Source: Nitrospirota bacterium (GTDB lineage: Bacteria > Nitrospirota > UBA9217). Taken from it: 5,068 nt of DNA. The stretch is from positions 5,794-10,861 of the forward strand of contig JAFNGD010000145.1 of assembly GCA_017885365.1 (NCBI GenBank). Direction: 5' to 3'. This document shows positions 1 to 4,727 of the stretch, piece after piece. A program made the position numbers and the translations under genes. The notes under the pieces were generated by a model. The model had not been told where the DNA came from. It saw nothing but the letters and a program-made list of their open reading frames with translations, and made no database searches. The number at the start of each line of letters is the position of its first letter. Positions within the stretch are counted from its first letter, which is position 1.

Positions 1-773
1 GCGGCCTGGAAGACATTGACGCCCCGGATATGTTCCATTACGAGGATCGTGCGGGTCGTGTACTCACGGTAGACCTTGGGGATCCGCACGCCCGGATAGT
101 CCCGGAAGTTGTAGGCGAAGTGCAGGGAGTTTTTGCCTTCCTGGCGGAAATAGAGCTCCCGGTTGGTCCAACGCGTGAACTCCTGCACGAGCATCACCGG
201 ACGGTTCTTGCGGAGCCGGGGCACGAAGCGCTCAATGAGTTGGGCGAAACGCAGCATGACGAAGAGGTCCGCCACCATGAACTCCCGGATGCCCGGCCGC
301 TGTACCTTGACCGCGACCTCTTCCCCGGTGCGGAGCCGGGCCCGGTGGACCTGGGCCACCGACGCCGCTGCCATGGCCGTTTCGTCGAACTCGCTGAAGA
401 CCTCACCCGGGTCCCGCCGCAGCTCCTGCCGGAGCTCGCGCTGCACCTGGCTGAAGGGAAAGGGCGGGACCCGGTCCTGCAGGGTTTTGAAGGCCTCGCA
501 GAACTCGGGCGGCACCAGGTCCGGCCGGATGCTCAGGAACTGGCCGAACTTCACATAGGTGGGCCCCAGCTTCTGCAGCGTCTCCCTGGCCAGCTCCGCG
601 GGACTCTTCCGGGGCTCGGCAGGCGCCAGGTATTTACCCACGACCTGCCGGGTCCGTTCGGCAGTGCCGAATAGGAGCCTGACCGGTCCGTAAGCCATCA
701 CTTGCCTGAGCAGGACCAGGCAGATGGCGAGCAGACGCCGTATACCGCGCATATGGGTGAACGCCGAAGCCAT
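1..773 (-). CDS. ABC1/UbiB/AarF-family atypical kinase, N-terminal part (3' end outside window)
   Basis: The reverse strand reads open for 257 codons from the ATG at 771-773 to the window edge. UbiB/ADCK-family proteins are atypical protein-kinase-like ATPases supporting ubiquinone or other isoprenoid lipid metabolism at the inner membrane. Visible family motifs, in order: KFGQ (the KxGQ motif, residues 75-78) followed by FLSIRPDLVPPEF, the alanine-rich loop AAASVAQVH (135-143) that replaces the usual P-loop, and the ATP-site lysine in VAVKVQRPG (K156). The catalytic loop and the metal-binding aspartate should lie beyond the left edge. The start is supported by GAGGAGG at 783-789, about nine bases upstream; an internal ATG at residue 8 has no such site. 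At the ExD motif the protein reads ELY (206-208), so the usual aspartate is replaced. The gene is leftward and alone here. Whether it serves ubiquinone, menaquinone or another lipid cannot be told. Confidence 0.93.
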   Translation of the reverse strand, partial: MASAFTHMRGIRRLLAICLVLLRQVMAYGPVRLLFGTAERTRQVVGKYLAPAEPRKSPAELARETLQKLGPTYVKFGQFLSIRPDLVPPEFCEAFKTLQDRVPPFPFSQVQRELRQELRRDPGEVFSEFDETAMAAASVAQVHRARLRTGEEVAVKVQRPGIREFMVADLFVMLRFAQLIERFVPRLRKNRPVMLVQEFTRWTNRELYFRQEGKNSLHFAYNFRDYPGVRIPKVYREYTTRTILVMEHIRGVNVFQA

Positions 774-782
774 GACGATTGC

Positions 783-789
783 CCTCCTC
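783..789 (-). promoter_or_regulatory. Ribosome binding site of the UbiB-family gene
   Basis: The reverse strand shows GAGGAGG about nine bases before the ATG at 771-773. It decides between that ATG and the downstream in-frame ATG at 750-752, which lacks a purine-rich upstream motif. Confidence 0.75.
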
Positions 790-845
790 GTATCGCCCTG
801 TTCGCAGCTTCGAGCCGCGCAGGGCCCTACCGTGTAAAGATAGCA

Positions 846-869
846 TATTACCTAATCTCCTAGGGAATA
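846..869. repeat. Small imperfect inverted repeat in the UbiB-gene leader
   Basis: TATT-A-CCTA at 846-854 is mirrored by TAGG-G-AATA at 861-869, with a six-base loop and one mismatch per arm. It lies about 75 bases upstream of the UbiB-family start, in an AT-rich patch where that gene's promoter would be expected. It could be an operator or a weak hairpin; the arms are too short to be sure it is not chance. Confidence 0.25.
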
Positions 870-882
870 ATACGAAAGCTCT

Positions 883-991
883 ATAATTGCGGATTTCAGA
901 CTTCATCGTGAACTCAGTCGAACGATTGCGGATTGGAAACGGCAGTGCGGAGTGCGAAAAGATTGTAGCTGACGCGGAGACGCGGGGACAG
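883..991. repeat. Cluster of short-period intergenic repeats (copy A)
   Basis: This gene-free stretch is built from short near-tandem words. ATAATTGCGGATTTC (883-897) is followed by GATTGCGGATT (924-934), CAGTGCGGAGTGCG (943-956) and then an octamer pair ACGCGGAG-ACGCGGGG followed by ACAG (972-991). The first words have a period near 7 nt with core CGGATT or CGGAGT, the last a period of 8 nt with core ACGCGG. The same words recur in a different order at 4092-4231, including an identical 15-mer. I recall similar interspersed words in Desulfobacterota and Nitrospirota genomes; function is unknown. No convincing ORF runs through it. Confidence 0.7.
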
Positions 992-1016
992 TACAAAACC
1001 GACGAGGACAATAAGA

Positions 1017-1025
1017 TGGTATAAT
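1017..1025 (+). promoter_or_regulatory. Extended -10 promoter element for the small lysine-rich ORF
   Basis: TGGTATAAT matches the extended -10 consensus TGnTATAAT exactly, with the hexamer at 1020-1025. Transcription would start around 1031-1033, leaving a leader of about 35 bases before the ATG at 1067. No good -35 hexamer is present 17 bases upstream, which fits extended -10 promoters. It sits directly after repeat cluster A. Confidence 0.6.
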
Positions 1026-1066
1026 AATCACATCCATACTATCCAGGTGCAAAAAGGAGACACACA

Positions 1067-1195
1067 ATGGGAGACAAGGGCGGAAAGAAGAACAAGGAAA
1101 AGAGCGAGAAGCAGAAAGAAATAAAGCATGTGCATGACGTGCAGCAGCAGAAGGACAAGCAGCAGAAGAGCCCCTTTGACATAAAAAGCAGATAG
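1067..1195 (+). CDS. Small lysine-rich hypothetical protein (42 aa)
   Basis: ATG at 1067 opens 42 codons ending in TAG at 1193-1195. AAGGAG at 1054-1059 lies seven bases upstream, and an extended -10 promoter lies about 40 bases upstream. The protein starts MGDKGGKKNKEKSEKQKE and ends QKSPFDIKSR. Twelve of 42 residues are lysine and six are glutamine, with almost no hydrophobic residues, so it is very hydrophilic, basic and probably disordered or a lone charged helix. There is no signal peptide or membrane segment. I have the impression that small proteins beginning MGDK-G-KK-K occur as hypotheticals in deltaproteobacteria, but cannot name a family or role. RNA, DNA or ribosome binding would fit the charge, as speculation only. 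It stands alone; the next gene starts 173 bases downstream with its own binding site. Confidence 0.72.
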   Translation: MGDKGGKKNKEKSEKQKEIKHVHDVQQQKDKQQKSPFDIKSR

Positions 1196-1354
1196 GCCTA
1201 ACTACAATTATCGGGAAACCCATAGGGTCCGGTCTTTCTCCTTGCAATAGGGGACGATGCACAGAGCAAGAGATAAACCCGTTGTTCCTAGCCGCGAAGA
1301 ACTTGCAGAGCCCACTGAGCCTGCTGTCTGACGGATAATCACGAGCATCTCCAT

Positions 1355-1363
1355 GGAAAGGAG
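1355..1363 (+). promoter_or_regulatory. Ribosome binding site of qorB
   Basis: GGAAAGGAG ends five bases before the ATG at 1369. It fixes the start that places the dinucleotide-binding motif at the very N-terminus, as in the E. coli homologue. Confidence 0.8.
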
Positions 1364-1368
1364 TTCTT

Positions 1369-2220
1369 ATGATCGTTGTTACTGGAGCAACCGGACATTT
1401 GGGACGTTTGGTCATCGCGGCGCTGCTTAAAAAAGTGCCTGCATCAAGTATTGTCGCTGCCGTGCGAAATGGTGAAAAGGCCAAGGACCTTGCGGCCCTG
1501 GGCCTGCAAGTGCGCATCGCTGATTACAACCAGCCTCTGACGTGGGACCCTGCTTTGAAAAGCGCGGACAAAGTATTGCTGATCTCTTCCAGCGAGGTCG
1601 GGCAGCGCGCGAATCAACATCGTGCCGTTATCGACGCAGCCAGGCGGGCGGGAGTGAAACTCCTGGTCTACACCAGCGTTCTGCATGCCGACACCTCGCC
1701 GCTGGGTCTTGCAGCCGAACATAAAGAGACCGAGGCATTGATCCGTGTATCGGGCATTCCTTTTATGCTGCTGCGCAATGGCTGGTACACCGAGAACTAT
1801 ACGGCGGGTATATCCGGTGCACTGGCCCATGGCGCAGTGTATGGCTGCGCGGGTGAGGGGCGCATTGCCTCGGCCGCACGCGTTGACTACGCAGAAGCAG
1901 CGGCTGCCGTGTTGACCGGAGAAAACCAGGCAGGACGGGTCTATGAATTGGCCGGCGATGCTGCCTACACACTGGCGGAACTGGTGGCTGAGATCTCGCG
2001 CCAATCGGGCAAGAAGATCGGGTATGTGAATCTGCCGGAGGCCGAATACAGGAACGTTCTCGTGAAAGCGGGATTGCCGGAAGCGGTCGCCGCATTGCTG
2101 GCCGATTCCGACACGGGCGTTTCCAAGGGCGCGCTGTTCGACAACGGCCATCAACTGAGCAAGCTCATCAACAGACCGACGACATCATTGGCAGCGGCAG
2201 TTGCGGCGGCGATGAAATAA
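1369..2220 (+). CDS. qorB: NAD(P)H-dependent quinone oxidoreductase, QorB type (NmrA/SDR superfamily)
   Basis: This is a 283-residue cytoplasmic protein of the atypical short-chain dehydrogenase (NmrA-like) fold. It closely resembles E. coli QorB (YtfG, 286 residues), which reduces quinones with NADPH. The N-terminal strand runs into TGATGHLG (residues 5-12), the GxxGxxG nucleotide-binding loop. LLISSSEVGQR (70-80), YTSVLHADTSPLGLA (101-115), LLRNGWYTENY (134-144), YELAGD and, near the C-terminus, LADSDTGVSKGALFDN all match the QorB subfamily as I remember it. The length is normal and no frameshift is seen. It appears to be a single-gene unit: the small gene upstream is 173 bases away and the sequence downstream is gene-poor. 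A role in quinone detoxification or redox stress is inferred from the family. No clear promoter or operator was found in the 173-base gap. Confidence 0.95.
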   Translation: MIVVTGATGHLGRLVIAALLKKVPASSIVAAVRNGEKAKDLAALGLQVRIADYNQPLTWDPALKSADKVLLISSSEVGQRANQHRAVIDAARRAGVKLLVYTSVLHADTSPLGLAAEHKETEALIRVSGIPFMLLRNGWYTENYTAGISGALAHGAVYGCAGEGRIASAARVDYAEAAAAVLTGENQAGRVYELAGDAAYTLAELVAEISRQSGKKIGYVNLPEAEYRNVLVKAGLPEAVAALLADSDTGVSKGALFDNGHQLSKLINRPTTSLAAAVAAAMK

Positions 2221-2285
2221 CTTCGCCGCGGAGGGAAAGGTCTTCACAGGGATACTACAAACAGAGACATGGCGAAAAGTGTCTT

Positions 2286-2303
2286 ACCGCAGAGAACGCA
2301 GAG
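2286..2303. repeat. 9-nt-period repeat, two units
   Basis: ACCGCAGAG is followed directly by AACGCAGAG. Similar CGCAGAG runs with a 9-nt step are, from memory, common intergenic repeats in many environmental bacterial genomes. It sits 65 bases after qorB, at the start of a gene-poor stretch, and is a different word family from the 7- and 8-nt repeats elsewhere in the window. Confidence 0.5.
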
Positions 2304-2443
2304 CAGTAATTTGTTTTAATGAAAGCTTCAGACCTCAGCGGTCTCGCTTAGAAGCGCCTACTTTTGGCTGCGACCTCTGCGATGAAATTTGCAGTGACCG
2401 TTCCGGGTCTGGCTTGCGTTCTTGAGTTATTGAAATATTCTCT

Positions 2444-2572
2444 GCACGCGACAAAGCAATTCTCGACATCTTCTGGCTCAAGGACGAAAGCCTCGAAGCC
2501 CTCGACAACCTCCCTGATTTTCATGTCATCGCCCATGGGTTTGCTTCTGAGAATGGACTTCAGAAGCAGTTT
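2444..2572 (+). pseudogene. Remnant of the C-terminal part of a type I restriction methylase (HsdM-like), copy 1
   Basis: In the frame starting at 2444 the sequence reads ARDKAILDIFWLKDESLE, then ALDNLPDFHVIA, ending QKQF. From memory this matches the segment near the C-terminus of many HsdM (N-6 adenine DNA methylase) subunits, typically RDK-x-x-LDIFWLKDESLE followed by DNLPDPDVIA. The rest of the methylase is absent: a TGA interrupts the same frame at 2423-2425, and nothing upstream resembles the catalytic NPPF or AdoMet-binding region. The frame stays open to the TAA at 2648-2650, but that tail runs through a terminator hairpin. No start codon with a binding site precedes it. I read it as a dead fragment. 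A second copy of the central 65 bases lies at 4016-4080. The antisense frame is also open but has no recognisable content. Confidence 0.5.
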
Positions 2573-2601
2573 TTATACATGCGGCAGGTTCAGAATAAGT
2601 T

Positions 2602-2637
2602 AAAAAAAGGCTTACGGATATTCCGTAAACCTTTTTT
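2602..2637. terminator. Bidirectional rho-independent terminator
   Basis: AAAAAAGG at 2603-2610, one mismatch, then TTACGGA (2612-2618) pairs across a TAT loop with TCCGTAA (2622-2628) and CCTTTTTT (2630-2637). The stem carries a U-run in either transcript. It lies 85 bases beyond the stop of the leftward Tim44-domain gene, for which it is the likely terminator. It would also stop rightward transcripts coming from qorB. Confidence 0.88.
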
Positions 2638-2721
2638 CGCTACAGAGTAAGTCTGTCACGGTCGAACGCAACGCAGTTTCACATGATCGGGATTTTACCT
2701 GCCGAGGAATGTTTCTCCTTC

Positions 2722-3642
2722 TCACACCTGGCTGATCGCAGTCAGCTTCCAGGAATTGCTCGCGATCGGTCGCACATAGGTCCAGCACTCCTCGAACTTC
2801 ACCGGCTCTGTTCTGCTGCCCGCGATCACGGCTCCGGTTGTATCGTCCGTGGTATAGTCCAGAAGGTTGGCAAACAACACGGCTTTCACGTAATCCATCC
2901 CGGATTCCTGCCATGCTTCTACGAGTTCGACCTTGCGCACCGCAATGTTCTCGAGGCGGTTGATCTTCTTGTCCTGAATTAGCTTGTCGATATCCTGCTG
3001 AAATATGCCTTTCATTTCATCGGTCAGAAGACCGGTCCCTGCGGACAGGTCCCTGTTCGTCCAGCATCCCTGGACCTTGAAGAAGATATCCATTGCCGTT
3101 TCCTTGAACTGGCCCTCGTCCAGAGACGGGTCCATGAGCCGCAGCTGATCCGGTCCACTGCCTGCACCAACCGGATACCCTCGTTCCGCCTGATAGCTCT
3201 CCGAAGGCGATGTTGCCTGGTATGCGAGGCCGGCCTCGCGCCGTTTGTTGGTCATCCGGGTGTAGATCCAATATCCGATCCCGCAGATCAGAATGATCTC
3301 GATCAATCCGATGCCGCCCCCGCCAAATCCGCCTGTTCCGCCGAAGCCAAGACTGCTGAATAGCATGCCTCCCAGAAGCCCGCCGAGGATGCCTCCTCCC
3401 ATGCTCCTGAGAAAACCGCCTCCCGCGGGCTGGGCCTGCGGCTGTGATGACGGCTGACCGGGGGCGCCGGTGTTTGGACTTGAATAGGACCTGCTTGGAG
3501 CAGCCGAGCTTCTTGACCCGCTGCCGCCGAACGACCGTCCGCCTCCTGCCCGTGCATCAGCATCCTGTTCAAGAACTGCCGCACCTGCAAACAACAGCAG
3601 CAGCGAAAGCGATAGTGCTAAACGACCTGTTTTCTTCATCAT
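2722..3642 (-). CDS. Tim44-domain (Tim44-like) exported or membrane-anchored protein
   Basis: This 306-residue protein begins MMKKTGRLALSLSLLLLFAG, a classical signal peptide with probable cleavage near residues 28-31 (DADARAGG). A Gly/Ser-rich low-complexity stretch follows (32-75, including GGGRSFGGSGSRS). A glycine-rich hydrophobic segment lies at about 74-98 and a second membrane segment at 111-127 (IGLIEIILICGIGYWIY). The remainder, about 168-306, is the Tim44-like domain, including FKETAMDIFFKVQGCW and ending ECWTYVRP...WKLTAISQV. In mitochondria Tim44 tethers import motor parts to the membrane. Bacterial versions of this glycine-rich type are widespread but not clearly characterised; lipid or membrane association is only a family-level guess. 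The start at 3640-3642 is set by AAAGGAG upstream. An ATG at 3648-3650 would abut that site, and a longer in-frame extension to 3765 lacks a site and would bury the signal peptide. The gene is monocistronic, with a terminator at 2602-2637. Confidence 0.88.
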   Translation of the reverse strand: MMKKTGRLALSLSLLLLFAGAAVLEQDADARAGGGRSFGGSGSRSSAAPSRSYSSPNTGAPGQPSSQPQAQPAGGGFLRSMGGGILGGLLGGMLFSSLGFGGTGGFGGGGIGLIEIILICGIGYWIYTRMTNKRREAGLAYQATSPSESYQAERGYPVGAGSGPDQLRLMDPSLDEGQFKETAMDIFFKVQGCWTNRDLSAGTGLLTDEMKGIFQQDIDKLIQDKKINRLENIAVRKVELVEAWQESGMDYVKAVLFANLLDYTTDDTTGAVIAGSRTEPVKFEECWTYVRPIASNSWKLTAISQV

Positions 3643-3650
3643 TATATGCA

Positions 3651-3658
3651 TCTCCTTT
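3651..3658 (-). promoter_or_regulatory. Ribosome binding site of the Tim44-domain gene
   Basis: The reverse strand shows AAAGGAG about nine bases before the ATG at 3640-3642. This decides the start in favour of MMKK over the upstream in-frame ATG, which would begin directly after GGAG. Confidence 0.7.
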
Positions 3659-3677
3659 ATCGGGGTCCGATCGATAT

Positions 3678-3719
3678 CCGGGCATTTCCCGGTGCCTGCA
3701 CTATAAGGCTTCATGCAGG
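3678..3719. other. Tim44-gene leader with two short hairpins
   Basis: CCGGG (3678-3682) pairs with CCCGG (3688-3692) over a five-base loop. CCTGCA (3695-3700) pairs with TGCAGG (3714-3719) over a thirteen-base loop. Both lie between the expected promoter region and the ribosome binding site of the leftward gene. They may shape the leader mRNA, but they match no riboswitch class I know. Confidence 0.25.
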
Positions 3720-3766
3720 TGAATGATAGGTAATAAGTGTTCCCTGAATCCAGGAGCGAGCGCATT

Positions 3767-3786
3767 CCCCGTAGCTTGCTGCGGGG
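3767..3786. repeat. GC-rich hairpin, intergenic
   Basis: CCCCGTAGC (3767-3775) pairs with GCTGCGGGG (3778-3786), with one G-T wobble and an extremely short loop. It lacks a U-run, so it is not a typical terminator. It shares CTTGCTGC plus a G-run with the larger inverted repeat 40 bases to the right, and I recall similar CCCCGCAGCTTGCTGCGGGG-type units as dispersed repeats in other genomes. Confidence 0.55.
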
Positions 3787-3826
3787 TTAGCGAACGATTA
3801 GAATAAATAGTACTACCTAGAGGATC

Positions 3827-3883
3827 GAAGATTCCCTGCAGCGACTCGACTGAGCGCGCCGAAGTCTTGCTGCAGGGAGCTTC
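3827..3883. repeat. Long inverted repeat with insert-like loop
   Basis: GAAG (3827-3830) pairs with CTTC (3880-3883), and TCCCTGCAGC (3833-3842) pairs perfectly with GCTGCAGGGA (3869-3878). Between the arms are 26 bases in which GACT (3843-3846) can also pair with AGTC (3863-3866). The arm ending CTTGCTGCAGGG resembles the right arm of the hairpin at 3767-3786, so these look like two members of one repeat family, the second with extra sequence in its loop. No ORF or terminator U-run accompanies it. Confidence 0.6.
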
Positions 3884-3991
3884 AATAAGTTTGTTGCCGG
3901 TTCTCGTGGTGCAGTGTGCAACCTATGAACTGCGGGAAAAGGCGAGAAAATCCTTGGGGTGCCTTTTAATGGTTATACAGGCTTATGATTT

Positions 3992-4080
3992 GACAATGCA
4001 CATTCTACGGAATTTATCTTCTGGCTCAAGGACGAATTCCCGGAAAAATCCGACAACCTCCCCGATCCCGACGTCATCGC
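3992..4080 (+). pseudogene. Remnant of the C-terminal part of a type I restriction methylase (HsdM-like), copy 2
   Basis: In frame from 3992 the sequence reads DNAHSTEFIFWLKDEFPEK, then SDNLPDPDVIA. DNLPDPDVIA agrees better with my memory of the HsdM family than copy 1 does (LPDFHVIA). A TGA at 3986-3988 closes the same frame just upstream, no methylase catalytic motifs are present, and the similarity stops at about 4080. Compared with copy 1, the 65 bases from ATCTTCTGG onward are identical at 50 positions with no gap; further upstream the two still resemble each other with an in-frame six-base length difference. I read this as a second dead fragment. An octamer repeat cluster begins 11 bases after it ends. 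Confidence 0.5.
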
Positions 4081-4091
4081 ACGCAAGACAA

Positions 4092-4231
4092 CCGACACGG
4101 AGACGCGGTGACAGGGGGACTTCATAATTGCGGATTTCGGATTGCGGATTTAAATTCAGGGACAGAAAACACCGACGCGGTGACAGGGGGAGATGGGGGG
4201 TGATCAAATACGGAGTTCGGAGTGCGGAATG
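4092..4231. repeat. Cluster of short-period intergenic repeats (copy B)
   Basis: An octamer run ACACGGAG-ACGCGGTG-ACAG (4095-4114) is followed by ATAATTGCGGATTTC (4124-4138). Three CGGATT units at exact 7-nt spacing start at 4131, 4138 and 4145. A second octamer run ACGCGGTG-ACAGGGGG lies at 4175-4190. Three heptads CGGAGT, CGGAGT, CGGAAT start at 4211, 4218 and 4225. All these words also occur in cluster A (883-991), in a different order. No protein-coding reading is convincing. Origin and function are unknown. Confidence 0.72.
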
Positions 4232-4238
4232 GGAAATG

Positions 4239-4640
4239 AGGTCTTATGCCAGGGAAGAACCGATGAAGGAGAGAAAAAGCATGCCTTGAGTTTTGAGTGT
4301 TTGCGAGGCTGGTTCCAAAGTATTTGCCTCAGCAGATGCTTTAGGCTTCCCTCTTTACGGCTTGTGAGGGCTTGCACACCGCATGATGCATGGAGGCATT
4401 CTGTATACTACGGTACCTCTCCCCTCAAAACCCAAGGCAAACGGGTAAACTCGAAAGACGATTTGCACCTGGGTAATAGTATAGCACAGATTCTCGATCT
4501 CGGAAGTCTCCGCTGTCTATTCCTCGCCGGATATATCACTACCTCGGATTCCCGCCACGTAACAATCAGTTATCAAAACCCTTTACTATCTCGGCGATAA
4601 GGGAACCACGAGGGCCAGCTCTCTCTTTTTGAAATCAAGG
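4239..4640. other. Gene-free stretch without a recognisable gene
   Basis: About 400 bases between repeat cluster B and the rpsU 3' region. A plus-strand frame stays open from 4193 to 4600 but has no ribosome binding site, starts inside the repeats, and has a Cys/Arg/Ser-rich composition without recognisable motifs, so I do not call it. The only structure seen is a bulged hairpin at 4430-4474. No tRNA, transposase or terminal repeat was found. Confidence 0.5.
4430..4474. other. Bulged hairpin in gene-free DNA
   Basis: ACCCA (4430-4434) pairs with TGGGT (4470-4474). Inside it GG pairs with CC and CAAA with TTTG, separated by small bulges, around a loop containing GGGTAAACTCGAAAG. It resembles a structured RNA in outline but I cannot assign it to a riboswitch or sRNA class, and no gene follows closely on either strand. 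Confidence 0.25.
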
Positions 4641-4666
4641 GCGGGCCGGACAAACTGCCAGCCCGC
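4641..4666 (-). terminator. GC-rich hairpin downstream of rpsU, possible terminator
   Basis: On the reverse strand GCGGGCTGG pairs with CCGGCCCGC over an eight-base loop, 61 bases after the rpsU stop. One position is a T-G wobble on this strand but a C-A mismatch on the other, so the structure is better in the leftward transcript. It is followed only by CCTTGATTTC, a poor U-tract, so it may be an imperfect terminator or a 3'-end stabilising stem. Confidence 0.4.
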
Positions 4667-4727
4667 TCCTCTCCAATGCTCTTCCCGCAGTGATCGCCAC
4701 GTTTCCCCGGGTCCGGGCATGGCCGTT

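Noticed and set aside
30..674. Long plus-strand frame opposite the UbiB-family gene
   Set aside because: It is antisense to a gene with clear KxGQ, A-rich loop and VAVK motifs; its own translation has no recognisable motif.
883..991. Possible CRISPR array in the CGGATT/CGGAGT clusters
   Set aside because: Units are 6-8 bases with one- or two-base gaps; there are no 25-40 base repeats with unique spacers and no cas genes.
1211..1275. Possible riboswitch or terminator upstream of qorB (ACCC-ATA-GGGT and CTTGC/GCAAG pairings)
   Set aside because: Stems are only four to five pairs, there is no U-run after a stable stem, and no riboswitch consensus can be matched.
903..1517. Minus-strand 204-codon frame across the small ORF and the qorB start
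   Set aside because: It covers repeats, the small gene and conserved qorB sequence in antisense, with Cys/Ser/Arg-rich composition and no binding site.
1444..2154. Minus-strand 236-codon frame inside qorB
   Set aside because: Shadow of qorB, whose sense product is highly characteristic.
2330..2356. Small hairpins AGACC/GGTCT and CGCTT/AAGCG as a qorB terminator
   Set aside because: Five-pair stems with no adjacent U-tract; the clear terminator is at 2602-2637.
2348..2536. Minus-strand 62-codon frame (MGDDMKIREVVEGF...)
   Set aside because: Antisense to the HsdM-like remnant. A similar antisense frame at the second copy (VLEPED) is explained by the shared sense segment.
3725..3750. Possible promoter of the Tim44-domain gene (GGAAC and TATCAT on the reverse strand)
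   Set aside because: Spacing and hexamers fit neither the sigma70 nor an ECF consensus well enough to call.
4193..4600. Plus-strand 135-codon frame
   Set aside because: It begins within repeat cluster B, lacks a ribosome binding site and has no recognisable motif or plausible composition.
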